From an uncultured Pelagibacteraceae bacterium (GTDB lineage Bacteria > Pseudomonadota > Alphaproteobacteria > Pelagibacterales > Pelagibacteraceae), in contig CACHWN010000005.1 of NCBI GenBank assembly GCA_902583585.1, forward strand, positions 23,248 through 87,247: a stretch of 64,000 nucleotides of DNA. The letters are read 5' to 3'. A program made the translations under genes and the position numbers. Below, piece after piece: positions 1-8,565 of the stretch. The notes beneath the pieces are model-generated. The model had not been told where the DNA came from, searched no databases, and worked only from the letters and a program-made list of their open reading frames with translations. Each line of letters opens with the position of its first letter. Position 1 is the first letter of the stretch.

Positions 1-725
1 TGCAAACTTTTATTTTTATCATAAAGAAGATTAAATTTTATTTTATTTTGAACTGATATAGTAATTTTTTTGGCGTTTCTTACTTCAATATTATCCGCAA
101 CTGCACTAACTGGTCTTTTTAAATAGTTTAAATTTGTAATAATTATTTTTGACTTATCACTTACAATTTTTCCACTCCATCTTCTTGGTCTAAATGGGCT
201 AATCGGAGCGACTGATATTTTTTTTGAATTTAAACTTAATATAGGACCGTGGACTGATAAGTTGTATGCAGTACTTCCAGCTGGTGTCGAAACAAGAACG
301 CCATCCGCAACTAGTCTTCTCATTAAATAGTTAGATTTATTTTTAATTGATAAATTTGCAGCTTGCCTGCTTTGTCTAAGAATTGAGACTTCATTGATAG
401 CTAAAATTTTTCTTGTTTTATTTTTTGTAATCACTTTCATTTCTAAAGGAGAAATGTGAATCATTTTCGATTTATCAATATTCTTAATTAATTGTTTTTT
501 GGAGAATTTATTCATAAGGAATCCATAATTACCTGAGTTGATTCCATAAAAGAGTTTACTTTTTTTTTTATATTTTTTTAATGTTTGGAGCATAAACCCA
601 TCTCCGCCTACTACTAAAATAATATTGGGTTTATTTAGTCTACTAAATTTAAAAATACGGGTTATAATTTTTTTTAATTTTACGGATTTTAAATTTTTAT
701 CTGAAATAATTATTGGTTTATACAT
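1..725 (-). CDS. nadK: NAD kinase (3' end runs off the window)
   Basis: Reverse-strand translation from ATG at 725: MYKPIIISDKN...NIILVVGGDGFMLQTLKKY...INSGNYGFLMN...; GGDG and GxYGFL motifs of NAD kinase. Absent from the ORF track because it is open at the edge. Confidence 0.9.
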   Translation of the reverse strand, partial: MYKPIIISDKNLKSVKLKKIITRIFKFSRLNKPNIILVVGGDGFMLQTLKKYKKKSKLFYGINSGNYGFLMNKFSKKQLIKNIDKSKMIHISPLEMKVITKNKTRKILAINEVSILRQSRQAANLSIKNKSNYLMRRLVADGVLVSTPAGSTAYNLSVHGPILSLNSKKISVAPISPFRPRRWSGKIVSDKSKIIITNLNYLKRPVSAVADNIEVRNAKKITISVQNKIKFNLLYDKNKSL

Positions 726-734
726 GTTTTAATT

Positions 735-820
735 TGGTGCCCTCGGCCAGACTCGAACTGGCACTCCCAAAAGGGCAAGGATTTTAAGTCCTTTGTGTCT
801 ACCAATTTCACCACGAGGGC
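735..820 (-). tRNA. tRNA-Leu (UAA), CCA encoded
   Basis: Reverse complement GCCCTCG...GGTAGACAC...AAGGA-CTTAAAA-TCCTT...GTTCGAGTC...CGAGGGC-A-CCA; 7-bp acceptor stem pairs, anticodon TAA, long variable arm. Confidence 0.95.
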
Positions 821-822
821 AC
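782..822 (+). repeat. 41-bp direct repeat copy 1 (within tRNA-Leu), putative att site
   Basis: ttttaagtcctttgtgtctaccaatttcaccacgagggcac, identical to 2271-2311. Confidence 0.9.
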
Positions 823-905
823 GTCGTTATTTTTGTTGTTATTGTTAATATATTAATACACAAGTGATTTAAATAAGTAAAAATAATTTATTTTCCGCCT
901 CTATC

Positions 906-922
906 GTCCAGTTTGAGTCCAG
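906..922 (+). repeat. Bipartite motif GTCCAG-N5-GTCCAG, left side of protease cargo
   Basis: GTCCAG at 906-911 and 917-922 (11-bp phase); matches 2129-2145 and the motifs of the right-end island. Confidence 0.75.
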
Positions 923-949
923 TCATCATTTATTTTATAGGAATATATT

Positions 950-2098
950 TTAATTAAATTCACTAAAAAAAGCTTTTCTGGAATTTTGAGCTGCAATTAA
1001 TTCTTTAACTTTTGCCACGGACATCCAGCATTCTAAATAAACTGTAGCATCTGTTACAAGTTTTCCAAGTTTTTCATTGTTTAATTCAAAAAATGGTTCA
1101 CTTGAAAATTTAACTTTATTTCCGCTAGCAAAGATTTTTAAAGTTGATGACTTAATACCAAAGTTAAAACTTTCTATTCCAGATTTTTTACCATAATGTG
1201 AAACTGCTACACCAACAACTCCACCATATTTATTAATTATTGGACCTCCACTATTCCCTTTGTTCATTGCTGCATCGGTTTGAAAATTTGATGAATTGTC
1301 CTGAAAGCCAACAAGCGCAGTAACACTTCCTTTTGAAGTTTTTATTGCTGAGCTCACTTTTTTTCCTAACGGGAATCCTGCAATAACTACTTCTTGAAGG
1401 AGAGCTACATCTTTTTTAGAAACAGGAAAAAATTGTTTTGGTCTTATATCAGTTTTTAAAATAGCTAAATCATTTGTTTTATCTTGAGCTACTAATTTTG
1501 CCTTATGTTGTTTGTCGTTGTAAGATAATTTAATATCTTTACACCCAGCTATGACATGATGATTAGTTATTACATGACCTTGTCGTGTAACAAAAAAACC
1601 ACTCCCGGATGAAGCAGCAATAATTTTACTATCATCTACAAAAATTTTAGGAGATGATCTCTGTTCCTTTTTTCCGGCTGTATTATTGTTACCTAGGTAA
1701 GTTGACCATCTTTTTGCTATTGAATTAGTAGATTTATACCTTCGAGTCCATGAATTACAATCAGCGTCTGACCGTTGCATTACTCTTCCATTTATTACAC
1801 CAACAAGGCAATATTTTTTTTTAGGACTAGAAGCATGTAAAATTATTTTTACTATTTTGCCCTCTTGTTTCCATGTGCAATCTTTTTCTCTATGAGTATA
1901 TAAATCCCACCATGATCGCTCACAAAAACCATTGGACATAAATTTCATTGTAATAACTCTATGTCCAGCCAACTCGCCGATAAGACCCCCTATTCCCTCG
2001 TCTCTCCATTCAGAATTAGTTACATCAATAATTTTTTCAGCATACGAAATACTGGGTAAAAAAAATATAAAACTCATGATTATTAATAAATTTCTCAT
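950..2098 (-). CDS. Exported trypsin-like (S1C/DegP-like) serine protease with a distinct N-terminal domain
   Basis: Signal peptide MRNLLIIMSFIFFLPSISYA; triad motifs VITNHHVIAGC (His), NDLAILKTD (Asp), GNSGGPI (Ser). No PDZ domain obvious. Confidence 0.85.
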   Translation of the reverse strand: MRNLLIIMSFIFFLPSISYAEKIIDVTNSEWRDEGIGGLIGELAGHRVITMKFMSNGFCERSWWDLYTHREKDCTWKQEGKIVKIILHASSPKKKYCLVGVINGRVMQRSDADCNSWTRRYKSTNSIAKRWSTYLGNNNTAGKKEQRSSPKIFVDDSKIIAASSGSGFFVTRQGHVITNHHVIAGCKDIKLSYNDKQHKAKLVAQDKTNDLAILKTDIRPKQFFPVSKKDVALLQEVVIAGFPLGKKVSSAIKTSKGSVTALVGFQDNSSNFQTDAAMNKGNSGGPIINKYGGVVGVAVSHYGKKSGIESFNFGIKSSTLKIFASGNKVKFSSEPFFELNNEKLGKLVTDATVYLECWMSVAKVKELIAAQNSRKAFFSEFN

Positions 2099-2128
2099 AA
2101 CTTATCTTATCAAATTTTCCTACCTATC

Positions 2129-2145
2129 GTCCAGTCTGCGTCCAG
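2129..2145 (+). repeat. Bipartite motif GTCCAG-N5-GTCCAG, right side of protease cargo
   Basis: GTCCAG at 2129-2134 and 2140-2145; larger 23-bp block 2124-2146 matches 901-923 with 2 mismatches. Confidence 0.75.
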
Positions 2146-2221
2146 TTTGAACAAATTAATTATTGTCTAATTCTAATAATAATTGAGTAACAAATTTAAA
2201 AGTTAAAATTTTAATTGTTTT

Positions 2222-2247
2222 GAGACTGTATGAGACTAACAGAGACT
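2222..2247 (+). repeat. Three GAGACT units at exact 10-bp phase near the distal att repeat
   Basis: GAGACT at 2222-2227, 2232-2237, 2242-2247 (tgagactgtatgagactaacagagactatt). Confidence 0.7.
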
Positions 2248-2270
2248 ATTGAATTTGTGAATCCCTAGGG

Positions 2271-2311
2271 TTTTAAGTCCTTTGTGTCTACCAATTTCAC
2301 CACGAGGGCAC
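2271..2311 (-). pseudogene. tRNA-Leu 5'-half fragment (direct repeat copy 2)
   Basis: Identical to 782-822; no 3' half of tRNA-Leu adjacent. Confidence 0.9.
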
Positions 2312-2379
2312 ATCAAGTTTATTTTATTATGTTTAGACATTTATATTATTATTTTAAATTTATAAAGTATATTCATTAT

Positions 2380-3333
2380 ATGAAAAAAATTTTAATATAT
2401 AATTCTGGTGGAGGATTAGGTGACTCAATACAATTATTTCCATTATTAATAAGTTTAAAAGGCCATTTTAGAAAATCAAAATTTTATTATTTGGGAGCTC
2501 ATTCAAATCATTTTGATGGAAAATTAAAAGAATATAACATTAATTTGGAAACATTAGATTTAGGGTTAAAATATTTTGGTTTCAGATGGTGGCACATGTT
2601 GATGGCAAGAAAAAGAACATCTAATAAATTTTCTGGTAAATTTGATCTAATAATTGACTTACAAACCAAGTTTAGAAATTCTCTCATCCTCAAAAGAATA
2701 CCTCATGAGTCATTTTATTCCAGAACTTTGGGAGGTTTTTTTTCATCAAAAAAAATACAATCTAGTTCTTTAAATCACTTAGAAAACTTAAGTTTATTTA
2801 TAGAAGAAGATATAGTTGAATTGGATTTTAAAGTTAATAAATTATCAAAAGAAATTTTAAAGGAGGCTAAAAGGCTATTACCTGGCTCAAATTATGTAGG
2901 TTTTTCTATCACACAAGGAAATGAATATAGAAAAAAAAGTTGGTCTATTTATAAATTTACCTCACTTGCTAATAAGATTCTCTCAAAAGATAAAGTTCCA
3001 GTTTTTTTTATCGAAAAAAATAAAATTGATTTGATTAATAAAATAAAAAATCAAGTACCCTCAGCAATATTTCCTGAACTAAACTCAAATTTATCCTGTC
3101 CAGCATTAGTAACAGCTCTTTCTGCAAGACTTAACATAGCAGTTTCTATCGACAATGGAATTATGCATATGATGTCCTTAGCAAATATACCGATGATAGT
3201 TTTATTTGGCCCAACTAATTCGAAAAAATTTGCCCCTAAAAATAATTTTACGAAAGTCTTAGATAGTAAAATAATTCATAAAACAAAAGATATAAACTCT
3301 ATTGAGGTTGATGAAGTACTCAGTCTAATTTAA
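2380..3333 (+). CDS. Glycosyltransferase family 9 (heptosyltransferase-like)
   Basis: MKKILIYNSGGGLGDSIQLFPLL...SIDNGIMHMMSLANIPMIVLFGPTNSKKFAP typical GT9. ORF-track start at 2284 lies inside the tRNA repeat; ATG 2380 preferred. Confidence 0.8.
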   Translation: MKKILIYNSGGGLGDSIQLFPLLISLKGHFRKSKFYYLGAHSNHFDGKLKEYNINLETLDLGLKYFGFRWWHMLMARKRTSNKFSGKFDLIIDLQTKFRNSLILKRIPHESFYSRTLGGFFSSKKIQSSSLNHLENLSLFIEEDIVELDFKVNKLSKEILKEAKRLLPGSNYVGFSITQGNEYRKKSWSIYKFTSLANKILSKDKVPVFFIEKNKIDLINKIKNQVPSAIFPELNSNLSCPALVTALSARLNIAVSIDNGIMHMMSLANIPMIVLFGPTNSKKFAPKNNFTKVLDSKIIHKTKDINSIEVDEVLSLI

Positions 3334-4085
3334 ATGTTTAAAATTTTTATTTTTTTAGATTTAATTGCTTTCATGAGATCTTTATTAACAAGCATTAACT
3401 TTGATTTAGAAGTCGATCTTGAAACAACTGATACACCAATTTTTCCTAATCGAAAAAAAGGATAGCTACCAATATCAACAAATTTGAAATATTTTTTTTG
3501 AATTTTTTCTAGTTGTTTGGCGATATTACTTTCAACTGTGAAAAGATTGACTGTTTTGCTATGAACTTTAAGACCCTTAACTAAATATTTTTTACAGTTT
3601 TCTATCATAGAATTTAAAATTGATGGCACACCTGGAAGAGACAAAACATTTTTAGTTATAAATCCTGGTGCAGCACTAGACGGATTGTAAATTAATTTTG
3701 CTATTTTAGGCATCTTGGCCATCTTTTTTCTTCCATCATTAAATTTTTCTTTACCATAATAGGTTTCAAGTATTTTATAGGCTTCATTGTGAAATCCATA
3801 TTTAACCTTAAAAGCTTTAGCTATAGACTTCGCTGTAATATCATCGTGAGTTGGTCCTATACCTCCGGTGGTAAATACATAATTAAACTCTTTTGATAAA
3901 AACCGAATATTTTGAATTATAGTTTTTTCAACGTCAGGTATAATTCTAACTTCAGAAACAGTTATACCACAATTTAAGTTTAGCCAATTGCTTAAAAAGG
4001 CAATATTTTTATCTTGCGTTCTACCTGATAAAATTTCATTTCCAATTATTAAAATTGCTGCATTTACTTTTTTTTTTTTCTTCAT
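3330..4085 (-). CDS. Molybdopterin-binding domain protein, CinA N-terminal-like
   Basis: AAILIIGNEILSGRTQDKNIAFLSNWL...VFTTGGIGPTHDDITAKSIAKAF; lacks the CinA C-terminal domain. Confidence 0.85.
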   Translation of the reverse strand: MKKKKKVNAAILIIGNEILSGRTQDKNIAFLSNWLNLNCGITVSEVRIIPDVEKTIIQNIRFLSKEFNYVFTTGGIGPTHDDITAKSIAKAFKVKYGFHNEAYKILETYYGKEKFNDGRKKMAKMPKIAKLIYNPSSAAPGFITKNVLSLPGVPSILNSMIENCKKYLVKGLKVHSKTVNLFTVESNIAKQLEKIQKKYFKFVDIGSYPFFRLGKIGVSVVSRSTSKSKLMLVNKDLMKAIKSKKIKILNI

Positions 4086-4100
4086 AGATTGTTAATATAT

Positions 4101-4799
4101 ATGAATTTTATAGGAACATTAATATCAGGTGAATTCATTAAAAGATATAAACGTTTTTTTGTGGACGTTAAAGTTGGTAATAATGTTATAACTGCGCATT
4201 GTCCTAATACAGGTTCAATGATGGGTTTATTAAAAAAAGGTAATATAGTTTGGCTGAGCAAATCAGATAACCCTAATAGGAAGCTCAAATATACTTTACA
4301 AATCATCGAAGATAATAAATCAAAAGTTGGAGTAAATACACATCTAACTAATATGATAGTATTTGATGCACTTAAAAACTCAAAAATAAGTGAATTTAAA
4401 AATTTCGATACAATTAAACGTGAGGTAAAATTCGGCCACAAAACCAGATTTGATTTTCTGGTTTCTAAAAAAAAACAAAAAACATTTATTGAAGTAAAAA
4501 ATGTTACTCTTTCAAGAAAAAAAGGTGTTGCAGAATTTCCAGATGCTATTACAGATAGAGGTCTCAAACATATAAACGAATTGTTAAATGCTAGTAAAAA
4601 AGGATTTCAAATATATCTCATTTTTGTAATTCAAAGAGATGATTGTAATAAGTTTGATTTAGCTAATGATATAGATTCTAATTATTGTGAATTATTAAAA
4701 AAAGCTCTTAAAAAAAAATTAAATGTACTTTGCTACGATTGTAAATTTTCATCAAAAAGCATAAAACTAAATAAAAAGATTAATTTAAAAAATTTATGA
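4101..4799 (+). CDS. sfsA: Sugar fermentation stimulation protein homolog SfsA
   Basis: VITAHCPNTGSMMGLLKKGNIVWLSKSDNPNRKLKYTLQII...FIEVKNVTL...FPDAITDRGLKHI. Confidence 0.9.
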   Translation: MNFIGTLISGEFIKRYKRFFVDVKVGNNVITAHCPNTGSMMGLLKKGNIVWLSKSDNPNRKLKYTLQIIEDNKSKVGVNTHLTNMIVFDALKNSKISEFKNFDTIKREVKFGHKTRFDFLVSKKKQKTFIEVKNVTLSRKKGVAEFPDAITDRGLKHINELLNASKKGFQIYLIFVIQRDDCNKFDLANDIDSNYCELLKKALKKKLNVLCYDCKFSSKSIKLNKKINLKNL

Positions 4800-5545
4800 A
4801 TGAAAATTATAAAGAGGCTTTTGAAAGAACAAGAATAGCTGGAGAGATAGCTGCTGGAGCTTTAGAAGAAGTTGCAAAGATTATAAAGCCAGGCACTAAA
4901 ACCGATGAAATTGATAAGTTATGTTATGAATACATTAATGATCATGGTGCTTACTCTGCTCCCCTTTTTTATAGGGGTTTTCCAAAATCATGTTGTACGT
5001 CTACGAACCATATTGTTTGTCACGGAATACCATCTGACAAGGTATTGAAAGATGGAGATATTGTTAATGTAGATGTTACTGCAATTAAAGACGGGTGGCA
5101 TGGTGATACTAGTAAAACTTTTAAAATTGGCGAAGTATCTATTAAAGCAAATAAATTAGTGGAGACTACATACGAGGCTATGATGAAAGCAATTGAGATA
5201 ATTAAAGAAGATGTTTTTTTGGGTGATATTGGGGCAACAATACAGAACCATGTTGAAAAGCAAGGTTTTTCAGTGGTACAAGATTTTTGTGGACATGGTA
5301 TCGGCAAAACATTTCATAAAGAACCTAATGTTTTGCACTATGGAAAAAAAGGAACAGGTGAAAAAATAAAAGCTGGAATGATATTTACGATAGAACCAAT
5401 GATTAATATTGGTACTTATGAAACAAAAACACTTAATGATGGATGGACTGCTGTAACAAAAGATAAATCATTATCAGCACAATTTGAACATACTATAGGT
5501 GTAACAAAAGAAGGTTGTGAAATTTTTACTTTAAAAAAAATTTAA
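4796..5545 (+). CDS. map: Type I methionine aminopeptidase
   Basis: NHIVCHGIPSDKVLKDGDIVNVDVT...GHGIGKTFHKEPNVLHYG...TIEPMINIG. Confidence 0.95.
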   Translation: MNENYKEAFERTRIAGEIAAGALEEVAKIIKPGTKTDEIDKLCYEYINDHGAYSAPLFYRGFPKSCCTSTNHIVCHGIPSDKVLKDGDIVNVDVTAIKDGWHGDTSKTFKIGEVSIKANKLVETTYEAMMKAIEIIKEDVFLGDIGATIQNHVEKQGFSVVQDFCGHGIGKTFHKEPNVLHYGKKGTGEKIKAGMIFTIEPMINIGTYETKTLNDGWTAVTKDKSLSAQFEHTIGVTKEGCEIFTLKKI

Positions 5546-5554
5546 ATTATTTAG

Positions 5555-6850
5555 ATGATAGAGAGATACTCACGAAAAGAATTAAAAAGCATTTGGAATG
5601 ATCATAATAAATATTCAATTTGGCTAGATATAGAATTAGCAGCTTCTGAGGCTATGGAAAAGCTGAAAATTATTCCGAGAGGTGTTACAAAAAAAGTTAA
5701 AGCCAAAGCAAAAATTAATGTTAAAAGAATTTTACAAATAGAAGATAAGGTTAAGCATGATGTTATAGCTTTTTTAACTTCTATCACCGAAAAAGCTGGT
5801 AAAGAGGCAAGATATCTTCATAAGGGTATGACTTCATCTGACGTCTTAGATACCTGTTTCAATCTTCAGCTAAAAAAGTCTGGTGAAATTTTATTAAAAG
5901 ATATTGATCAATTGCTCTCGTCGATAAAACGACAAGCAATTAAACATAAATTTACTCTTTGTATCGGGCGTAGTCACGGCATACACGCTGAACCTATAAC
6001 ATTCGGTTTGAAGCTGCTCACCTATTACCAAGAGTTTTTAAGAAACAAAAAAAGACTAGAAAACTCTATCGAAGAAATATCTACTTGTGCAATTTCTGGA
6101 GCTGTGGGAACTTTTGCTAATATTGATCCAAGAGTCGAAAATTATGTGGCTAAAAAACTTAAATTAAAAGTAGAGCCAATTTCTACTCAAGTAATACCGA
6201 GAGATAGACATGCTCAATTCTTTTCCACATTAGGAATTATTTCTAGCTCAATCGAGAGATTGGCTATTGAAATTAGACATCTACAAAGAACAGAAGTGCT
6301 AGAAGTTGAGGAATTTTTTGGAAAAAAGCAAAAGGGTTCATCTGCAATGCCCCATAAGAGAAACCCAATTCTTAGTGAGAATTTAACAGGTTTGGCTAGA
6401 CTTATTAGATCAAGTGTAATTCCTGCTTTAGAAAATGTGGCTTTGTGGCATGAAAGAGATATTTCTCATTCTGCAGTGGAAAGAAATATAGGACCAGACT
6501 CAACTATAACATTAGACTTTGCATTAAATAGATTAAACTACGTAATTAAAAATTTAAATATATATCCAAAAAACATGAAAAAGAATTTAGATATTACTAA
6601 TGGTATATTTTTTTCACAAAGAGTTCTTTTAGAATTAACCACAGTAGGTTTTACAAGAGAGGACTCATATAAAATTGTTCAAAAAAATGCAATGAAAGCT
6701 TGGAAAGAAAATTCCTCATTTTATGAGAAAATTATATCTGATAAAAAAATTACAAATAAAATACCTGTTAATAAACTTAAAAAATTATTTAATTTTAGTT
6801 ACCATACAAAAAAAATTAATATAATTTTTAAAAGAAGTCTAAATAAATAA
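5555..6850 (+). CDS. purB: Adenylosuccinate lyase
   Basis: TSSDVLDTCFNLQL, GRSHGIHAEPITFG, GSSAMPHKRNPILSENLTGLARL. Confidence 0.95.
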   Translation: MIERYSRKELKSIWNDHNKYSIWLDIELAASEAMEKLKIIPRGVTKKVKAKAKINVKRILQIEDKVKHDVIAFLTSITEKAGKEARYLHKGMTSSDVLDTCFNLQLKKSGEILLKDIDQLLSSIKRQAIKHKFTLCIGRSHGIHAEPITFGLKLLTYYQEFLRNKKRLENSIEEISTCAISGAVGTFANIDPRVENYVAKKLKLKVEPISTQVIPRDRHAQFFSTLGIISSSIERLAIEIRHLQRTEVLEVEEFFGKKQKGSSAMPHKRNPILSENLTGLARLIRSSVIPALENVALWHERDISHSAVERNIGPDSTITLDFALNRLNYVIKNLNIYPKNMKKNLDITNGIFFSQRVLLELTTVGFTREDSYKIVQKNAMKAWKENSSFYEKIISDKKITNKIPVNKLKKLFNFSYHTKKINIIFKRSLNK

Positions 6851-6854
6851 TCTA

Positions 6855-7646
6855 ATGAATAAAGGCAAAAAATTATATGAGGGTAAAGCTAAAATACTTT
6901 ATGAAACAAAAGATAAAGATTTAATTATTCAACATTTTAAAGATGACGCTACAGCTTTTAATAACTTGAAAAAAGCGAGCGTTGAGGGCAAAGGTGTGCT
7001 CAATAATAGAATTTCAGAGTATATTTTAAAGAATCTATCTCAATGTGGAATTAAAACTCATTTTATTAAACGCTTAAATATGAGAGAACAACTTATAAAA
7101 AAGGCTGAAATTTTTCCAATTGAATTTATAGTCAGAAATATAGCAACCGGTTCATTAACCAAAAGATTGAATATTCCAGAAGGGACTATTTTAGATCAAC
7201 CTTTGTTAGAGTACTGTTACAAAAAAGATGAATTAAATGACCCTTTGATTTCTAAGGAGCATATTTTTACTTTTGATTGGGCCACACCTAAAGAATTAAA
7301 AATCATCGATAAAATGACATTACGAATTAATGATTTATTGTCAGGTATGTTTAGAGGAATAGGCATCAAACTTGTAGATTTTAAAATTGAATATGGAAAA
7401 ACTTGGAATCAAGAAACTGAGGAAAAAGAAATTGTCTTAGCAGACGAAATTAGCCCAGATACATGTCGTTTATGGGACTCTAAAACTGAAAAAAAATTAG
7501 ATAAAGATAGATTTAGAAAAGATCTAGGTAATATCATCCAGGCATACCAAGAGGTTGCTAGAAGATTAGGAATTATGCATGAAGAAACAAATATCAGTGA
7601 AGTTAATTTTGGAAAAACAGTTCCAATAAAATTTAATAAAAAATAA
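6855..7646 (+). CDS. purC: SAICAR synthetase
   Basis: KLYEGKAKILYETKDKDLIIQHFKDDATAFN...VRNIATGSLTKR...LADEISPDTCRLWD. Confidence 0.97.
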   Translation: MNKGKKLYEGKAKILYETKDKDLIIQHFKDDATAFNNLKKASVEGKGVLNNRISEYILKNLSQCGIKTHFIKRLNMREQLIKKAEIFPIEFIVRNIATGSLTKRLNIPEGTILDQPLLEYCYKKDELNDPLISKEHIFTFDWATPKELKIIDKMTLRINDLLSGMFRGIGIKLVDFKIEYGKTWNQETEEKEIVLADEISPDTCRLWDSKTEKKLDKDRFRKDLGNIIQAYQEVARRLGIMHEETNISEVNFGKTVPIKFNKK

Positions 7647-7647
7647 A

Positions 7648-7887
7648 TTGAAATTCTCAGTAACAGTCACACTTAAGAAAGATGTTTTAGATCCTCAAGG
7701 AAAGGTTGTTGAAAACACTTTAATGAACATGGGCATGAAAGATCTAAGAAATATAAGACAAGGAAAATATTTTCAAATAGAAGTTGACGAAAATGATCAA
7801 TCATTAGCTGAAAAAAAAATAGATTTGATGTGTAAAAAGCTTTTGGTCAATCTTATAATTGAGGATTATAAAATTAACAAAATTTAA
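7648..7887 (+). CDS. purS: FGAM synthase subunit PurS
   Basis: 79 aa, TLKKDVLDPQGKVVENTLMNMGMKDLRNIRQGKYF, between purC and purQ. Confidence 0.93.
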   Translation: MKFSVTVTLKKDVLDPQGKVVENTLMNMGMKDLRNIRQGKYFQIEVDENDQSLAEKKIDLMCKKLLVNLIIEDYKINKI

Positions 7888-8564
7888 TGAGATCATCTGT
7901 AATTGTTTTCCCTGGTTCAAATTGTGACAGAGATATAGCTGTAGCCTTAGAAAAAATGCAATTTAAAAATCAAATGGTTTGGCATAAGGAAACTAAATTA
8001 CCAAAATCAGATTTAATAGTATTACCTGGAGGTTTTTCTTATGGTGATTATTTGAGGTCAGGTGCTATCGCCGGGAAATCTTTAATTATTGATGAAGTAA
8101 TTAAGGAAGCTAACGCAGGATGTTTGATCTTGGGTATATGTAATGGATTTCAAATATTAACTGAAACGGGTCTCTTAAAAGGTACATTGTTAAGAAATAA
8201 AAATTTAAAATTTATTAATAAAGATGTTCATGTCAAAGTAATAAATAATGAAACAAAATTTTCAAATAAATATAAAAAAAATCAAATATTGAATATTAAT
8301 ATTGCTCACAACGAAGGCAATTATTTTACAAATTCCAAACATCTAGATCAATTAAAAAAAGATAATCTAATTGCATTTAAATATTGCAATGAAGATGGTA
8401 AAATTAACGAGAGCACTAACCCAAATGGATCATTAGAAAGTATTGCAGGAATTTATAACTCTAAAAAAAACATTTTAGGAATGATGCCTCACCCAGAAAG
8501 AATGGTAGAAGAAATTGTGTCGAATAAAGATGGCATAAATTTATTTTCAAGTTTGCTAAGTTAA
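7887..8564 (+). CDS. purQ: FGAM synthase glutaminase subunit PurQ
   Basis: [17 protein letters not shown]...[18 protein letters not shown]...[17 protein letters not shown]...MMPHPER. Confidence 0.97.
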   Translation: MRSSVIVFPGSNCDRDIAVALEKMQFKNQMVWHKETKLPKSDLIVLPGGFSYGDYLRSGAIAGKSLIIDEVIKEANAGCLILGICNGFQILTETGLLKGTLLRNKNLKFINKDVHVKVINNETKFSNKYKKNQILNINIAHNEGNYFTNSKHLDQLKKDNLIAFKYCNEDGKINESTNPNGSLESIAGIYNSKKNILGMMPHPERMVEEIVSNKDGINLFSSLLS

Positions 8565-8565
8565 A

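Larger units (their letters stand above)
735..2311. mobile_element. Putative mini integrative island at tRNA-Leu(UAA): intact tRNA, single cargo CDS, duplicated tRNA 5' half
   Basis: Perfect 41-bp direct repeat 782-822 / 2271-2311 derived from the tRNA; one cargo gene between; paired 11-bp-phased motifs flank the cargo; no integrase ORF inside. Confidence 0.7.

Noticed and set aside
1932-2150. 72-aa + strand ORF overlapping the protease start
   Set aside because: Antisense to a well-supported CDS, no recognisable motif; spurious.
2284-2379. N-terminal extension of the GT9 ORF into the tRNA-Leu fragment
   Set aside because: Reads through duplicated tRNA sequence; ATG at 2380 gives a normal GT9 N-terminus.
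4441-4464. Hairpin AAACCAGA/TCTGGTTT followed by A-rich sequence
   Set aside because: Inside sfsA coding, 8-nt loop and no T-tract on the + strand; likely chance in AT-rich DNA.
4082-4567. 161-aa minus ORF antisense to sfsA
   Set aside because: Complement of a confidently identified gene; no family signature.
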